From NCBI GenBank assembly GCA_021776825.1, contig JAJFFG010000109.1, forward strand, positions 1 to 42,207: DNA of 42,207 bases, written 5' to 3'. Positions 41,990 to 42,207 of this stretch are shown here, one piece after another (within the stretch, counting starts at the first letter, position 1; each line of letters begins with the position of its first letter). A program made the position numbers and the translations under genes. This DNA is from Planctomycetota bacterium. Lineage in GTDB: Bacteria; Planctomycetota; JAJSAM01; JAJVHW01. Below the pieces are notes generated by a model. The model did no database searches. It saw nothing but the letters and a program-made list of their open reading frames with translations, and had not been told where the DNA came from.

Positions 41990-42207
41990 CGGCTCAGGGA
42001 GTCTACTGGCCGCGAGGCTCGTCGTCAGTCGCGGCCCCCAGCCGCCCGTCATGGTGACCGTCGAGAGCATGCGTATCGGCTTGAGTACGGTCAGCCGTGC
42101 TGACGCGCCACCGAGTACGGAGTGCGGAGGCCACACACGTCGATCCCAGGCTCGCCGGCCAAGGCGTCGTGGGCCGCCTCCAGGGCGCGTCGTCCGCACC
42201 GTACTCA

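Overview
This is a 42.2 kb chromosomal fragment of a high-GC bacterium. Codon use is strongly GC-rich, TGA and TAG are used freely as stops, and GTG starts are common. The gene types point to Planctomycetota or a close high-GC relative: a Ser/Thr kinase fused to a PEGA-like region and a formylglycine-generating-enzyme-like domain, an ECF sigma factor whose reading frame seems meant to continue into a membrane-anchored beta-domain protein, HEAT-repeat/von Willebrand A secreted proteins, a lipoprotein zinc peptidase, DUF1232, DUF502 and DUF1992 proteins, and a bacterial ADP-forming acyl-CoA synthetase. The lineage is an inference from content; no rRNA is present.

Layout. Positions 382-9621 hold RsmE, an M14 carboxypeptidase, a repeat-rich gene-free stretch (2965-3796), a coiled-coil/helix-hairpin-helix protein, a HAL2/CysQ-type phosphatase, a lipoprotein peptidase, a MITE-like element, GmhA, a small membrane protein and an exported thioredoxin-like protein. 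Positions 9671-21165 hold an NDP-forming acyl-CoA synthetase, a HAD phosphatase, DUF1232 and DUF1992 proteins, a TrmH-family methyltransferase followed by a HEAT/VWA protein, a small cluster (isoprenylcysteine methyltransferase-like protein, mini-kinase, large methyltransferase-like protein) and DUF502. Positions 21178-31877 are signalling: two anchored hypothetical proteins, the kinase-FGE protein with its coupled upstream partner, a divergent OmpR-type regulator and hybrid histidine kinase, and the ECF sigma factor with its frame-shifted membrane extension.

From about 32263 to the right edge the character changes. A 50-bp 3' tRNA fragment with encoded CCA marks a likely attachment site. It is followed by about 10 kb of small membrane proteins (including a tandem family of paralogues with overlapping stops and starts), zinc-ribbon proteins, lipoproteins, a DUF433/PIN-like toxin-antitoxin pair and two coupled genes of possible phage origin. 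This looks like an integrated element whose other end lies outside the window.

The most notable result is at 8821-9621. The thioredoxin-like protein has an in-frame TGA exactly where the first cysteine of its CxxC motif belongs (W-U-G-Y-C-K-K-L). A GC stem-loop with a GG-starting apical loop begins just downstream, as expected of a bacterial SECIS element. I read this as a selenoprotein. Other points of interest are the sigma-factor fusion separated by a single-base frameshift, the island with its paralogue array, and several families of hairpin repeats, one forming a 195-bp MITE-like unit with a 5-bp target duplication.
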